Under the pieces are notes generated by a model. That model saw nothing but the letters and a program-made list of their open reading frames with translations, did no database searches and was not told the origin of the DNA. From NCBI GenBank assembly GCA_937919655.1, contig CALFPJ010000078.1, positions 1-64,000 of the forward strand: 64,000 nucleotides of DNA, written 5' to 3'. This stretch comes from an uncultured Gemmatimonadales bacterium (GTDB lineage: Bacteria; Gemmatimonadota; Gemmatimonadetes; Longimicrobiales; Gaopeijiaceae). The translations under genes were made by a program, and so were the position numbers. Each line of letters begins with the position of its first letter. The stretch's first letter is position 1. Below, piece after piece: positions 44,663 to 53,364 of this stretch.

Positions 44663-45331
44663 ATGGCATCCGACTTCCTGAGGATCACAGAGATCTTCCA
44701 CTCGGTGCAGGGAGAGTCCACCTGGGCCGGGCTGGCATGCACGTTCGTACGCATCACCGGATGTCCCCTGCGGTGCACGTGGTGCGACACCGCGTACGCA
44801 TTCACCGGCGGCACCCGCATGACCTTCGACGAGATCCTCGCGGAGGTTCGCTCTCACCCCGCGAAGGTCGTAGAAGTGACCGGCGGTGAGCCGCTCTCGC
44901 ACCCGGGCGCGTTTCCGCTAATCGGGATGATCCTGGACGCCGGGTATACGGTCCTAGTGGAGACATCCGGAGCCTTCGACGTCGCACCGGTCGACGATCG
45001 TGCACACATCATCATGGACCTGAAGTGCCCAGGCTCTGGCGAGGTCGCGCGCAATCTGTGGTCGAACCTCGACCACCTGTCGCACAAGGACGAGGTCAAG
45101 TTCGTGGTGAAAGACAGGACGGACTACGAGTGGGTTCGCGACACGATTCGGGAACGGGGCCTGGACACCCGGATCGAGAACGGGACGCTGCGTGCGTTGT
45201 TGGTGTCTCCCGTATGGGGTGATATCGACCTGGAGGCCCTCGCAGGGTGGATCCTCGAGGACGCCCTTCCCGTGCGGTTCCAGGTGCAGCTTCACAAGCT
45301 GATATGGGGACCTACGAAAATCGGAGTGTAA
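44663..45331 (+). CDS. queE: 7-carboxy-7-deazaguanine synthase
   Basis: QueE is the radical SAM enzyme that forms 7-carboxy-7-deazaguanine in queuosine synthesis. The 222-residue length fits the family. The N-terminus ITEIFHSVQGEST is typical, the radical SAM cluster motif is CPLRCTWCDT (C-x3-C-x2-C), and the SAM-binding VTGGEPL and later VETSG strand follow. ATG 44663 is chosen because it begins right before the conserved domain and one base after the previous stop. The encoded enzyme acts upstream of QueG, whose gene lies at 38-39 kb. Confidence 0.93.
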   Translation: MASDFLRITEIFHSVQGESTWAGLACTFVRITGCPLRCTWCDTAYAFTGGTRMTFDEILAEVRSHPAKVVEVTGGEPLSHPGAFPLIGMILDAGYTVLVETSGAFDVAPVDDRAHIIMDLKCPGSGEVARNLWSNLDHLSHKDEVKFVVKDRTDYEWVRDTIRERGLDTRIENGTLRALLVSPVWGDIDLEALAGWILEDALPVRFQVQLHKLIWGPTKIGV

Positions 45332-45389
45332 AGCGAAGGGATCCTCCTCGCGTCATTGATCCAAGCTTGGAGGCATCCCAGCTTTACGG

Positions 45390-46034
45390 ATGACCTTCGG
45401 CCATCTCCATACCGATCCTAGATTCTGGCTCCTAAGTGAAGCGCTCGCGTCTTACGCCAGTGACGCACACGACCCGCCGATCCGCGAAGGCGACCGTCTC
45501 CAGGCTGCAGTCGCACTCGTGCTGCGCGCCACGCCAGATCTGGAAATCCTGCTCATCAAGCGCGCCCGCTCCGAACGCGACCCCTGGTCGGGACACATGG
45601 CCCTCCCTGGCGGACGCCGCGACGACGACGACATGAACCTCCTTGACACCGCAATGCGCGAAGTCCTGGAAGAGGTCGGTCTCGATTTGGAACGCCAGGC
45701 CTGGCCCCTAGGCCGACTCGACGACGTCGCACCCAATACACCACTCCTCCCCAGCCTGACCATCACCCCGTTCGTGTTCGGCATCGGCAGAGACGCCAAC
45801 GCCTTCGTGGCGAGCTACGAAATCGATCAGGTCCATTGGGTGAAGGTAGATGAACTGCGAGCACCCGAGACCCACTCCACGGTCGAGATCCCCCTCCCCG
45901 GAGGAGTAAGGGACTTCCCCTGCTACCGTGTGCTCGGTGAGGTAGTCTGGGGCCTCACCTACCGGATCTTGAACCAGTTCCTAGAAATCTACCCCGAACT
46001 GGAATTGGATAGGTTGAGCGAAAACGGGCGCTAA
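45390..46034 (+). CDS. NUDIX hydrolase, CoA pyrophosphatase-like
   Basis: The 214-residue protein has the NUDIX core with HMALPGGRRDDDD, then REVLEEVGLDL. The LPGGRRDxxD signature and the spacing up to REVxEEVGL match the CoA diphosphatase subgroup (NudL). Members cleave CoA or other nucleoside diphosphate compounds linked to another moiety. The flanking segments are not diagnostic. It lies 58 bases downstream of queE on the same strand and is followed by the inverted-repeat island. Confidence 0.8.
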   Translation: MTFGHLHTDPRFWLLSEALASYASDAHDPPIREGDRLQAAVALVLRATPDLEILLIKRARSERDPWSGHMALPGGRRDDDDMNLLDTAMREVLEEVGLDLERQAWPLGRLDDVAPNTPLLPSLTITPFVFGIGRDANAFVASYEIDQVHWVKVDELRAPETHSTVEIPLPGGVRDFPCYRVLGEVVWGLTYRILNQFLEIYPELELDRLSENGR

Positions 46035-46046
46035 CCGCCCCAAGCA

Positions 46047-46128
46047 GCGATGCGAAGCGAGCCCGAACGCGATGTGAGCCAGCGAAGCGCCGCGAACCAG
46101 CCCGTGCGGCGATGCGAAGCGAGCCCGA
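46047..46128. repeat. Pair of 20-base direct repeats in a non-coding island
   Basis: The sequence GCGATGCGAAGCGAGCCCGA occurs exactly twice, at 46047-46066 and 46109-46128, with partial copies of GCGAAGCG between and after them. The region after the NUDIX stop has no plausible gene. The repeats precede the 36-bp inverted repeat, and together they look like an extragenic repetitive element. Confidence 0.75.
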
Positions 46129-46173
46129 GTCTGTTGTGCCCCACCTGAGGCACCGGGCGTGGCCACCTAACCG

Positions 46174-46336
46174 CTTCGGGGGGCCGTTGCGGGAAGCCTC
46201 CGAGCGAGGCTCGGAGCTATGCTCCGGAGCGAAGCGGCGAATAACATTCGGCCCCGAAAAACCCCAGCCCCCCGGACATAGGAAAGCCTCCGCGCAGCGC
46301 CCTCGCTCGGAGGCTTCCCGTAACGGCCCCCCGAAG
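46174..46336. repeat. Long inverted repeat element with inner hairpins
   Basis: The arm at 46174-46207 is repeated in inverted orientation at 46303-46336 with 33 of 34 bases matching (one G/A change), and extends two bases further inward. The inner about 95 bases contain their own perfect hairpins, for example CTCCGAGC/GCTCGGAG around 46198-46216 and CGGAGC/GCTCCG around 46213-46226. No gene is present. It could be a structured RNA, a mobile miniature element or a rho-independent end for both flanking convergent genes. No A/T-rich tract follows the arm. Confidence 0.75.
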
Positions 46337-46350
46337 AACCAGAGAAAAAC

Positions 46351-47442
46351 CTACCCTTCGATCCAATCCGCAATAAACACGTTCGTATCCGAAGTATCCC
46401 CGTTATTCCGATTCGACCCAAACACTAAAGTCTTCCCGTCCGGAGAAAACACAGGAAACCCATCAAACCCTTCGTCCGTCGTAATCCGCGTCAAGCCTGT
46501 ACCGTCCAAATTGATCAAGTAGATGTTGAAGTCGCGACTCGTAGGGTCTTCGTGATTCGAGCTGAACACGATCCGGTCCCCGTCGGGGTGCCAATAGGGC
46601 GCGAAGTTCGCCCCACCCAAGTCGGTCAACTGTCGCTTGTTTGAGCCATCGGCATCCATGACCCATAGGTCGAGCTCACCGGGGCGGAGCAGGCCGTCGC
46701 CAAGAAGCGTTAGGTAGTCGTTGGCCTCCTCCGATCCAACTTCCGGATAGTGCGCTCGCCAGATGATCTGAGATCCGTCCGGCGAATAAAACGCGCCGCC
46801 GTCGTACCCGAGCCGGTCGGTGAGCCTCACCACGTCCGAGCCGTCCGGGGCCATCGAATAAAGGTCGAGGTCCCCATCGCGCACACTCGTAAAGACGATG
46901 CGGTCGCCCATCGGCGAGAACGTTGCCTCAGCGTCGTAGCCGTCGGTGTCGGTCAGCTGTCGCAGATCCGAGCCATCGACGTTGGATACGAAGACATCGT
47001 AGGTGTCATAAACGGGCCATACGTACCCGAGGGAGAAATCCGGATTCACGGGGCACGCGGCATCGTGATGGTGCGTCGACGAGTACAAAATCTGGTCGCC
47101 GGAGGGATAGAAATACGAACAGGTCGTGCGGCCCTCACCGTTGCTCACCAGGTGGGTCTCAGCCGTCTCTGGGTCCAGAATGTAAATCTGGTCGCATTCG
47201 GTCCCCGGCTTGATGGCCTGATAGATGAGCTTCGACCCATCGAACGCCCAATATGCTTCCGCGTTCTCGCCACCGAAGGTCAGCTGACGGACATTGCTGA
47301 AGTGCGTCTCGCCCGGCATCACCAAATCGGATGTGGCACCGGCCGACTCAACAACCGCCTCAGATTCCTCTCCACCGCCACAGGCCGTGAACAGGAGCGC
47401 GATCGCCGCAATATTGAGAGATCGATAATTCACAGAGCGCAT
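46351..47442 (-). CDS. TolB-like PD40 beta-propeller lipoprotein
   Basis: The 363-residue protein has a lipobox LLFTAC (Cys near 21) followed by an acidic spacer. It contains WD40-like PD40 (TolB) repeats of the type D-G-S-K-L-I-Y, D-G-S-D-L-R-Q-L-T, FSPMGDRIVFTS, YSPDGSQIIWRA, WHPDGDRIVFSSN and FSPDGKTLVFGSN. The propeller has about six blades. It is probably anchored in the outer membrane or periplasm, with a role in recognition or sensing of unknown ligands. Its stop lies 14 bases from the inverted repeat. Confidence 0.8.
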   Translation of the reverse strand: MRSVNYRSLNIAAIALLFTACGGGEESEAVVESAGATSDLVMPGETHFSNVRQLTFGGENAEAYWAFDGSKLIYQAIKPGTECDQIYILDPETAETHLVSNGEGRTTCSYFYPSGDQILYSSTHHHDAACPVNPDFSLGYVWPVYDTYDVFVSNVDGSDLRQLTDTDGYDAEATFSPMGDRIVFTSVRDGDLDLYSMAPDGSDVVRLTDRLGYDGGAFYSPDGSQIIWRAHYPEVGSEEANDYLTLLGDGLLRPGELDLWVMDADGSNKRQLTDLGGANFAPYWHPDGDRIVFSSNHEDPTSRDFNIYLINLDGTGLTRITTDEGFDGFPVFSPDGKTLVFGSNRNNGDTSDTNVFIADWIEG

Positions 47443-47594
47443 CCTTCGAATGGAGCCATAAATTCACGAAACAGTCGGAGAGCTTTCGCCCTGACTCGGG
47501 CGCCGACAATACTAATCTGCAGAGATGAGCCGTCCCGCACATCCGGATTCTTGCGGATGGCCGGTTGGCGGGCGGGACCGATCCCTTTCCCACC

Positions 47595-50126
47595 CTACCC
47601 CAGAAGGTCCAACTGGTCCTCTGCGTCGTCCTCTGCGTCGTCTCCGGGGTCGGCAGTCACCTCATCCCGAGCTGGCGCGCCGCCACTTCCCTGGGCACGC
47701 GTCACCTCCACCACTCGATCGCCGGCGGGCAGCGTCACGATCCGCTTACCCTGGGTCCGGCGACCCTGGACGGGCACTGAATCGGCCGCAGCCCGTGTCA
47801 CCTGCCCGCCTGCGGTCACAATCATGACCTCGTCGGCCTCCAAGACCTCGAGCGCGCACACGATGGGCGACGTGGCCGCAGAGCCTGATGTGGCTAGCGT
47901 GCCTAGACCTCCTCGTTTCTGGAGTGGAAAATCTCCTACCGGCGTGCGCTTACCAAGCCCGTCCTCACTGACGGTCAGAACCGTCGAGTCCCGGCGGATC
48001 ATCAGCATGCCTACGACCTCGTCGTTCTTGAGCGTCATGCCCTTCACGCCCTGGGCCGTACGTCCAACGACACTGATCTCATCTTCCGGGAAGCGGATCG
48101 CCCGTCCACCCCGCGCCAGGAGCATGACTTCGGCGGTGCCGTCAGAAATCGCTACGTCCAAAATGGCGTCGCCCGCCTTAACTCCAGCAGCTTTCACGCC
48201 ACTCGCTCGGGCGTTCGAAAACTCCGACAGCGGGGTCCGCTTCACCACGCCCTGTTTGCTCAGGAACACGAGGAAACGATCCTCGACGGCCATGTCGTCA
48301 ACGGGGATCATCGCCACGATGCGATCCTCGCGGTCCGCGCTTTCCAGAAGCGCGTAGACAGACTGGCCTCGGGACGCTCGGGCGCTCTCCGGCACATCGT
48401 GAACTGAGAGGAAGTGACAGTGCCCATTCTCAGTGAAGGCCAGAATCCAACCCTGAGTGCGCGCGACAAAAATGCGCTCTAGGTAATCGTCGTCGTAACG
48501 CTCCATGCCCGCGAGCGCCTTCCCCGACCCGACCCGTCGCCTGTAGATGTGCATCGGAATTCGCGAGACATAACCCTCGTGCGAGAGCGTGACCACAACG
48601 TCCTCGTCCGCCAGTTGAGCCTCCACGGCGGCGGACTCGAGCTCCTGGTCCTCATCGTCCAGCAATACGGTGCGGCGTGGATCGGCGTACTTACTCACGA
48701 CTTCGGCCAATTCATCGAGCATGGTTTGAAGCTGGAGCTCCTCGGAGCCGAGCAGCGTCTTCAATTCCCCAATGAGCGCCAGCAGCTCATCGAGCCTCGC
48801 CTGCAACTGCGAGCGCTGCAGCTTCGTGAGTCGCGAGAGCCGCATATTGAGAATGGCGTCCGATTGGATCTCACTCAGCCCGAAGCGGTCTTGCAGCCTT
48901 TGTGACGCCTGCGCCCGGTCGTTTGAACCGCGGATGATCTTGATGACTTCATCAATGTGATCCAGCGCGGCGAGGAGTCCCTCGACAATGTGGCGCTCGG
49001 CCTCGGCCTTCTCGAGTTCGAAACGCGCCCGCCGCTGAATCACCTGGATGCGGTGATCACGAAACCGCTCGAGCATCCTCTTGAGATCGAACTGTTTCGG
49101 CTCACCATCGTCGAGCGCCAAAAGATGAGCGCCAAACGTGGTCTGGAGGCTGGTACGCTTGAAGAGCAAGGAGAGGGCCTTCCCCGCCTTGGCGCCCCTC
49201 TTAAGCTCGATCACCAGTCGCATGCCATCACGATCCGTCTCGTCCCGAATGTCGGCCACGTCCTCGGCCCGGCCCGCTTTGGTAAGCGTCACGATCTGCT
49301 CGATGATCTTCGTCTTGGAGACCGCGTAGGGGATCTCCGTGACGATGAGCTGCTCCTTCCCCCCTCGCAGTGCTTCTTTGACGACCCGCGCACGCATGAT
49401 GATCCGGCCGCGTGACTTCGTGTACATGTCCTTGATGCCCTGGCGCCCGACAACGAAACCACCTGTCGGGAAGTCGGGCCCGGGGATGTGCCGCATGAGG
49501 TCCTCGACCGTGCAGTCGGGGTCGACAACCAACTGCCGCACCCCGGCAGCGACCTCCGCGAGGTTGTGGGGCGGCACATTAGTGCTCATGCCGACTGCGA
49601 TCCCCGACGAACCATTCACGAGTAGGTTCGGGAAACGGCCTGGGAGAACAACCGGCTCCTCAAGCTGACCGTCGAAGTTCGGTTGAAAGTCGACCGTCGC
49701 CTTGTGCAGGTCGTCGAGCAACTCCACGGCGATCGCCTGCAAGCGCGCCTCGGTGTAACGATACGCCGCGGCTGAATCTCCATCGATCGAGCCGAAGTTG
49801 CCCTGCCCATCAATCAACGGCATGCGCAACGAGAAGTCCTGAACCATTCGCACGAGCGTGTCGTAAACGGCCGAGTCGCCGTGAGGATGGTACTTACCGA
49901 GGACGTCACCGACGACGGTCGCGCTCTTCTTGTAGGGGCGATCCGGGGTCAATCCAAGCTGATACATCGCGAAAAGAATCCGCCGATGCACCGGCTTGAG
50001 ACCGTCACGTACGTCTGGAAGCGCGCGCTGGACGATTACGCTCATTGAATAGTCGAGGAACGACTCCCGCATCTCCTCTTCAATGAGGCGAGGCAGAATT
50101 CTTTCCCGTTTGGAGGCCGTGGCCAT
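47595..50126 (-). CDS. gyrA: DNA gyrase subunit A
   Basis: The 843-residue protein is the type IIA topoisomerase A subunit. The catalytic Tyr is in [12 protein letters not shown] near residue 125. The quinolone-resistance region [15 protein letters not shown] has the drug-sensitive Ser and Asp found in wild-type E. coli GyrA. The coiled coil and [12 protein letters not shown]-type tower follow. The C-terminal domain has six-blade-type repeats and a GyrA-box-like QKRGGLG, slightly different from the usual QRRGGKG, and an Asp/Glu-rich tail. GyrB is not in the window. A palindrome is located 28 bases upstream of the start. Confidence 0.93.
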   Translation of the reverse strand: MATASKRERILPRLIEEEMRESFLDYSMSVIVQRALPDVRDGLKPVHRRILFAMYQLGLTPDRPYKKSATVVGDVLGKYHPHGDSAVYDTLVRMVQDFSLRMPLIDGQGNFGSIDGDSAAAYRYTEARLQAIAVELLDDLHKATVDFQPNFDGQLEEPVVLPGRFPNLLVNGSSGIAVGMSTNVPPHNLAEVAAGVRQLVVDPDCTVEDLMRHIPGPDFPTGGFVVGRQGIKDMYTKSRGRIIMRARVVKEALRGGKEQLIVTEIPYAVSKTKIIEQIVTLTKAGRAEDVADIRDETDRDGMRLVIELKRGAKAGKALSLLFKRTSLQTTFGAHLLALDDGEPKQFDLKRMLERFRDHRIQVIQRRARFELEKAEAERHIVEGLLAALDHIDEVIKIIRGSNDRAQASQRLQDRFGLSEIQSDAILNMRLSRLTKLQRSQLQARLDELLALIGELKTLLGSEELQLQTMLDELAEVVSKYADPRRTVLLDDEDQELESAAVEAQLADEDVVVTLSHEGYVSRIPMHIYRRRVGSGKALAGMERYDDDYLERIFVARTQGWILAFTENGHCHFLSVHDVPESARASRGQSVYALLESADREDRIVAMIPVDDMAVEDRFLVFLSKQGVVKRTPLSEFSNARASGVKAAGVKAGDAILDVAISDGTAEVMLLARGGRAIRFPEDEISVVGRTAQGVKGMTLKNDEVVGMLMIRRDSTVLTVSEDGLGKRTPVGDFPLQKRGGLGTLATSGSAATSPIVCALEVLEADEVMIVTAGGQVTRAAADSVPVQGRRTQGKRIVTLPAGDRVVEVTRAQGSGGAPARDEVTADPGDDAEDDAEDQLDLLG

Positions 50127-50153
50127 GCCGTCTCCGGGCGCTACAGTCGAGGG

Positions 50154-50172
50154 CTAAGGCACGAAGCCTTAG
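50154..50172. promoter_or_regulatory. Perfect palindrome just upstream of gyrA
   Basis: CTAAGGCACGAAGCCTTAG is a perfect inverted repeat with 7-bp arms and a five-base spacer. Its near edge is 28 bases before the gyrA start codon. It could be an operator, an mRNA hairpin in the leader, or the weak terminator of the upstream anti-sigma gene. I have no evidence for which. The region 50173-50352 otherwise shows no gene. Confidence 0.4.
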
Positions 50173-50352
50173 GGGGATCGGGAGCGTCGACTTGGGGCCT
50201 TGGGCCGCTCCGCGGCCAAAAGGTTCTCATCTTCCTCGGAGGCTGGCAACCCGGCTTGCTGAGAGCTGCGAATCGTGTCAGGCCAGGCTCACCGCGACGC
50301 ACACGAGCGCCGGCCGTGGCGTCCCCGTGCGGTCACTGCACGGGTCGACTGC

Positions 50353-50670
50353 CTAAGCGCCCGCCTGAGACATCAATTCCATGAGCTTCGCCCTCAAATC
50401 CGGCGGTGCGGTCTGACCAGTGGTGGCTCTGGTCACGGCGTCTCGGAACGCACCTTCGAACTTCAGATACGGATAGCAGCGCTCACAGGCATCGAAATGT
50501 GCCCTTACCTGATCCTCAGGGATCTGGTCCAATTCCCCGTCCAAGAACTCCTGCAACACGGTTATCGCCTGCTCGCACGACATCATGTCTTGGCTCTCGT
50601 GACCGTCCTCGGTGGCGGCCTTCACAGCGGCCCCGCCGAGGAGCGCCCTCAGCTTCTCGATCATCGACAT
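50353..50670 (-). CDS. RsrA-like zinc anti-sigma factor
   Basis: Starting at ATG 50670, four bases after the sigma factor stop, the protein has 105 residues. It shows the ZAS pattern of zinc-binding anti-sigma factors: an early Cys in SCEQAITVL and the block HFDACERC (H-x3-C-x2-C). In RsrA these residues bind zinc and release the sigma factor after disulfide formation, so this protein is a probable redox-sensing antagonist of the adjacent sigma factor. The earlier ATG at 50730 is inside the sigma gene and its 20 residues are not ZAS-like. Confidence 0.85.
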   Translation of the reverse strand: MSMIEKLRALLGGAAVKAATEDGHESQDMMSCEQAITVLQEFLDGELDQIPEDQVRAHFDACERCYPYLKFEGAFRDAVTRATTGQTAPPDLRAKLMELMSQAGA

Positions 50671-50674
50671 AGCG

Positions 50675-51289
50675 TTATGCCCCCGTTCCTGAGCGATCGG
50701 CGATGTAGCCCATCTCGACCGCGTAGTCATACAAGACCCCCTGCAACTGCCTGCGCCCTCGGAAGAGGCGGCTCTTCACTGTGCCAACCGGAACCTCCAT
50801 CAACTCGGCGATCGCCGCATAAGGGAGACCCTCGATATCGGAAAGCACTACCGTCGTCCTGTACTCTTCCGGGAGGGAGTCGATCGCCGAAACGATGCGC
50901 CCATCCACGATCGATTCGAAAAAATCTCCCTCTGGATCTGCACCGAGAACCGAACTCCATATCGGATTGACCGCGGGCACGCCCGGCCCGTCTCGACCTA
51001 AGTTCTCCTCGACGATTTCATCGTGTCGTTTTCCGCGCTCCTGGCCTCGGAGAAACACGTTCCGACAGATCGTGAACAGCCAACTCTTCGCCGCGGTTCC
51101 TGTCGTGTATTGATTCCAGGACTTATATGCACGCAGGAACGTCTCTTGGACGAGGTCCTCCGCATGATCCGGGGCTCCGGACAGCCTGAGCGCAAAGCGA
51201 TACACCGCATCAAGATGCGGAATGGCCTCCTGCTCAAAGCCCACCTTCGATCCGGCGGTCGGATCTAGTTCAGTCACGTTCCCAACCAT
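50675..51289 (-). CDS. ECF-family RNA polymerase sigma factor, SigR/SigH-like
   Basis: The 204-residue protein has sigma region 2 (LDAVYRFALRLSG, DHAEDLVQETFLRAYKSW, TAAKSWLFTICRN) and region 4 (LPEEYRTTVVLSDIEG, then YAAIAELMEVPVGTVKSRLFRGRRQL). The helix-turn-helix is in the last block. The adjacent ZAS anti-sigma gene suggests control by thiol-oxidative stress, as with the SigR/RsrA pair of actinobacteria; this is inference by synteny. The start overlaps the stop region of the TPR gene by 20 bases, so the TPR, sigma and anti-sigma genes form one operon. Confidence 0.9.
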   Translation of the reverse strand: MVGNVTELDPTAGSKVGFEQEAIPHLDAVYRFALRLSGAPDHAEDLVQETFLRAYKSWNQYTTGTAAKSWLFTICRNVFLRGQERGKRHDEIVEENLGRDGPGVPAVNPIWSSVLGADPEGDFFESIVDGRIVSAIDSLPEEYRTTVVLSDIEGLPYAAIAELMEVPVGTVKSRLFRGRRQLQGVLYDYAVEMGYIADRSGTGA

Positions 51290-51590
51290 CTAAGATCTCT
51301 TCAAAGTCCTCTACCATCGTCGGATGACCGTGTCTGGACGCAGCCTCGATCCCCTGGCGATACGCTTCCATGGCACCGTCGTCGTCACCGGCACCCCGCA
51401 GAACAGCTGCGAGCCGACCCCAGGCGTTGCCCTCGTCGTCAGAAGCCTCGAGATAGGCCCTGAGTTCCCGAACGCCATCTTCGGTACGCCCCGCGTTCAG
51501 GTACTCGAGGGCCAAACCGAATCGCACGTGGGGTTGATCAGGCTTCCGCTCAAGCATGCGCTCAAGCGCCGCAATCCGCTCCGAAGACAC
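51270..51590 (-). CDS. Small TPR protein in the sigma factor operon
   Basis: The 106-residue protein has about two to three TPR-like helical hairpins (PDQPHVRFGLALEYLNAGR and AWGRLAAVLRGAGDDDGAMEAYRQ). There is no signal peptide or membrane helix, so it is cytoplasmic. It overlaps the sigma gene by 20 bases and is seven bases after the gene at 51598, suggesting a role with the sigma/anti-sigma pair or simple co-transcription. Its partner is unknown. Confidence 0.7.
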   Translation of the reverse strand: MSSERIAALERMLERKPDQPHVRFGLALEYLNAGRTEDGVRELRAYLEASDDEGNAWGRLAAVLRGAGDDDGAMEAYRQGIEAASRHGHPTMVEDFEEILDGWERD

Positions 51591-51597
51591 TCCTATC

Positions 51598-52059
51598 TCA
51601 GTCCGGGAATTGGAACGAGCGTGCGGTTTCTGCGGTCGGACGGACGCCGGTCACCAGGTCAATCATGGCCGACATCTCGGAAACCATCTCGTCCACTCGA
51701 TGGGCAACAGTCAGGGCATGGGCATAGTCGAAGTAGGCCGCGACGGCGCTTTCCTGAGCTGCATGGGTGGCCACCACGAGCGCCTCCATCTCCGCACGCA
51801 GGCATTCGAGAATGGCTCTCACCGCCATCTGTACGCCCAAGAGTTCGTCAAGCGAAGTGAACGACAGGTCACCGACCAGATGAGGTGCGAGCGCCTCGAC
51901 ACGGCCGCGGATCTCAGACGGGGCGAGAATCGCACCAACACCCGGCCTACGATCATCAACCAGGACGGAGTCCACCCCGACCTTGAGCGCCCTCAACTCT
52001 TCGTATGAGAAGTACAGAATCACGATGATCTCCGAGTCATGGTCGGCGCCACGTAACAC
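51598..52059 (-). CDS. Conserved hypothetical protein at the head of the sigma operon
   Basis: The 153-residue protein starts with a short beta segment (SEIIVILYFSYEELRAL), then long amphipathic helices (SLDELLGVQMAVRAILECLRAE and YFDYAHALTVAHRVDEMVSEM). It has no signal, no zinc site and no fold I can name. It begins the run of four close minus-strand genes leading to the sigma factor. Confidence 0.55.
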   Translation of the reverse strand: MLRGADHDSEIIVILYFSYEELRALKVGVDSVLVDDRRPGVGAILAPSEIRGRVEALAPHLVGDLSFTSLDELLGVQMAVRAILECLRAEMEALVVATHAAQESAVAAYFDYAHALTVAHRVDEMVSEMSAMIDLVTGVRPTAETARSFQFPD

Positions 52060-52134
52060 GCCCCTACCCTATTGTACTTATCGACACCCAATCGGGTTTC
52101 GGCAAGCATCACGGTACAGCCGCCTCGCCTCACC

Positions 52135-52545
52135 CTACGCTTCCGCGGAGGCCTCGGGACCGTACACCGTCAGCGACAGTGACACGTGATGCTCACCGTC
52201 GACGCGGACATCGAACGCGTACGGTCCGGGCCGAGGGAACACCAGGCCATCAAGGTTAAGCAAATGGGGCACCCGAATCATCCCGCCGCTCCCTGGCCCG
52301 GGTGACAGGTGCATTTCTCCGTCCACCCTTACCAGCTCGACCCCGTCCGGCCCCTTGAGAGTGATCCCGATCTCGTGGCGGCCCGTCTCGTTCAACGGCG
52401 CAGAGAAACGTAGAATCAGGACCATGCGGGGATGGCGGGCCGGAAAGGACATCGTGCCGATCCGGTCGAAGATTCCGAGAATATTGAGCTTGCCAGAGCC
52501 GTCGATCGTCGCAGCATCGGCGAGTAGGGCGAGGTCAACTTCCAT
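52135..52545 (-). CDS. DUF6941-like protein
   Basis: The 136-residue beta-rich protein begins VDLALLADAATIDGSGKLNILG and continues with IFDRIG, alternate strands such as MVLILRFSAPLNETGRHEI, and ends with VDGEHHVSLSLTVYG. This layout resembles the family annotated DUF6941 in many genomes, whose function is unknown; the assignment is from memory. It is probably cytoplasmic. It lies 33 bases after the CPBP gene on the same strand. Confidence 0.55.
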   Translation of the reverse strand: MEVDLALLADAATIDGSGKLNILGIFDRIGTMSFPARHPRMVLILRFSAPLNETGRHEIGITLKGPDGVELVRVDGEMHLSPGPGSGGMIRVPHLLNLDGLVFPRPGPYAFDVRVDGEHHVSLSLTVYGPEASAEA

Positions 52546-52578
52546 AATTCACTCGAGGTCCAATGGATGATGTGGTCA

Positions 52579-53364
52579 CTACTCCGCTACCCCACTCTCC
52601 GACAGAGGTAGCAACAGACGGTCCGCGAGCAGAAGACCCGCCAGAATATCGATGAGTGTGTGTGCGAGGATTCCCGGCACAAGGCTGCCCGACGCGAGGA
52701 AGCCCCAGGCCAGAAGACCGCCCATGGTCGCAGTTCGGACGAGACCGATTCCACCTTGGTACAGATGGAGCAGCCCGAAGACCGCCGACGTCACGGCCAC
52801 GGCTCCCCAGGACCCCACAATTGGCATCAATACCGGGATCAAGTACCCGCGGTACGACAGCTCCTCACCGACCCCTGCGGCAATCGACAACAGAAAGAAA
52901 ACGCGCCTCTCCGCCCCGGTCTTCGGCAACAAATCACGAATTGAGCGGGTGTCACTCAGGCCCATCCGAAGCCCAACCTGGCGGAACCACACAACCGTGA
53001 AGAGTCCCGCCGCCGTAAGCAACGTCGTCCAGATCGCCATCGACATCACCGGCAGAGCACGCACGCCAATGGCACCCGCCCCCCCATCGCGTGTGCCGAC
53101 TAGCCAGCTGAGCGTGCCAAGAAAAGACAGCGTGGCAATCGAACTCCAATAGGCGGGCAGTCGTTCGAGCTTGGCCTCAGCGAGGAGCGGCGCCTGTGCG
53201 ATGGCCAGCGCCGGCATCAGGACCAAAAGCACGGCAACCAAAATCGAATCAGCGAGGGCGAAGTCTGTTCCGAGACAGAGGCCGATTGGGACCAATCCGA
53301 CCGAGACGCCTCCGACCCAAAAGACGACCAACGTCCGTTTCGATAGGGTCAGATTCGAGTTCAC
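52579..53364 (-). CDS. CPBP-family intramembrane metalloprotease
   Basis: GTG 53364 overlaps the decarboxylase stop (GTGA), so I choose it over the upstream ATG at 53451. The 261-residue protein has about eight hydrophobic helices and the CPBP/Abi catalytic motifs: GVGEELSYRG (E-E-x-x-x-R), FGLLHLYQG and the third-motif His in HTLIDILAG. Members process or bind prenylated or membrane substrates; in bacteria they are often linked to bacteriocin immunity, but the specific substrate cannot be read here. Confidence 0.85.
   Translation of the reverse strand: MNSNLTLSKRTLVVFWVGGVSVGLVPIGLCLGTDFALADSILVAVLLVLMPALAIAQAPLLAEAKLERLPAYWSSIATLSFLGTLSWLVGTRDGGAGAIGVRALPVMSMAIWTTLLTAAGLFTVVWFRQVGLRMGLSDTRSIRDLLPKTGAERRVFFLLSIAAGVGEELSYRGYLIPVLMPIVGSWGAVAVTSAVFGLLHLYQGGIGLVRTATMGGLLAWGFLASGSLVPGILAHTLIDILAGLLLADRLLLPLSESGVAE

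Noticed and set aside
46047-46128. Direct repeats as a CRISPR array
   Set aside because: There are only two copies, no regular spacers, and no cas genes in the window.
46174-46336. The inverted repeat as terminal repeats of an insertion sequence
   Set aside because: The inner 90 bases are too short for a transposase and no target duplication can be seen; a miniature element cannot be excluded.
46750-48357. A 535-codon plus-strand open frame spanning the starts and ends of the PD40 and gyrA genes
   Set aside because: It crosses two confident minus-strand genes and an intergenic gap and has low-complexity Ser/Arg/Pro content.
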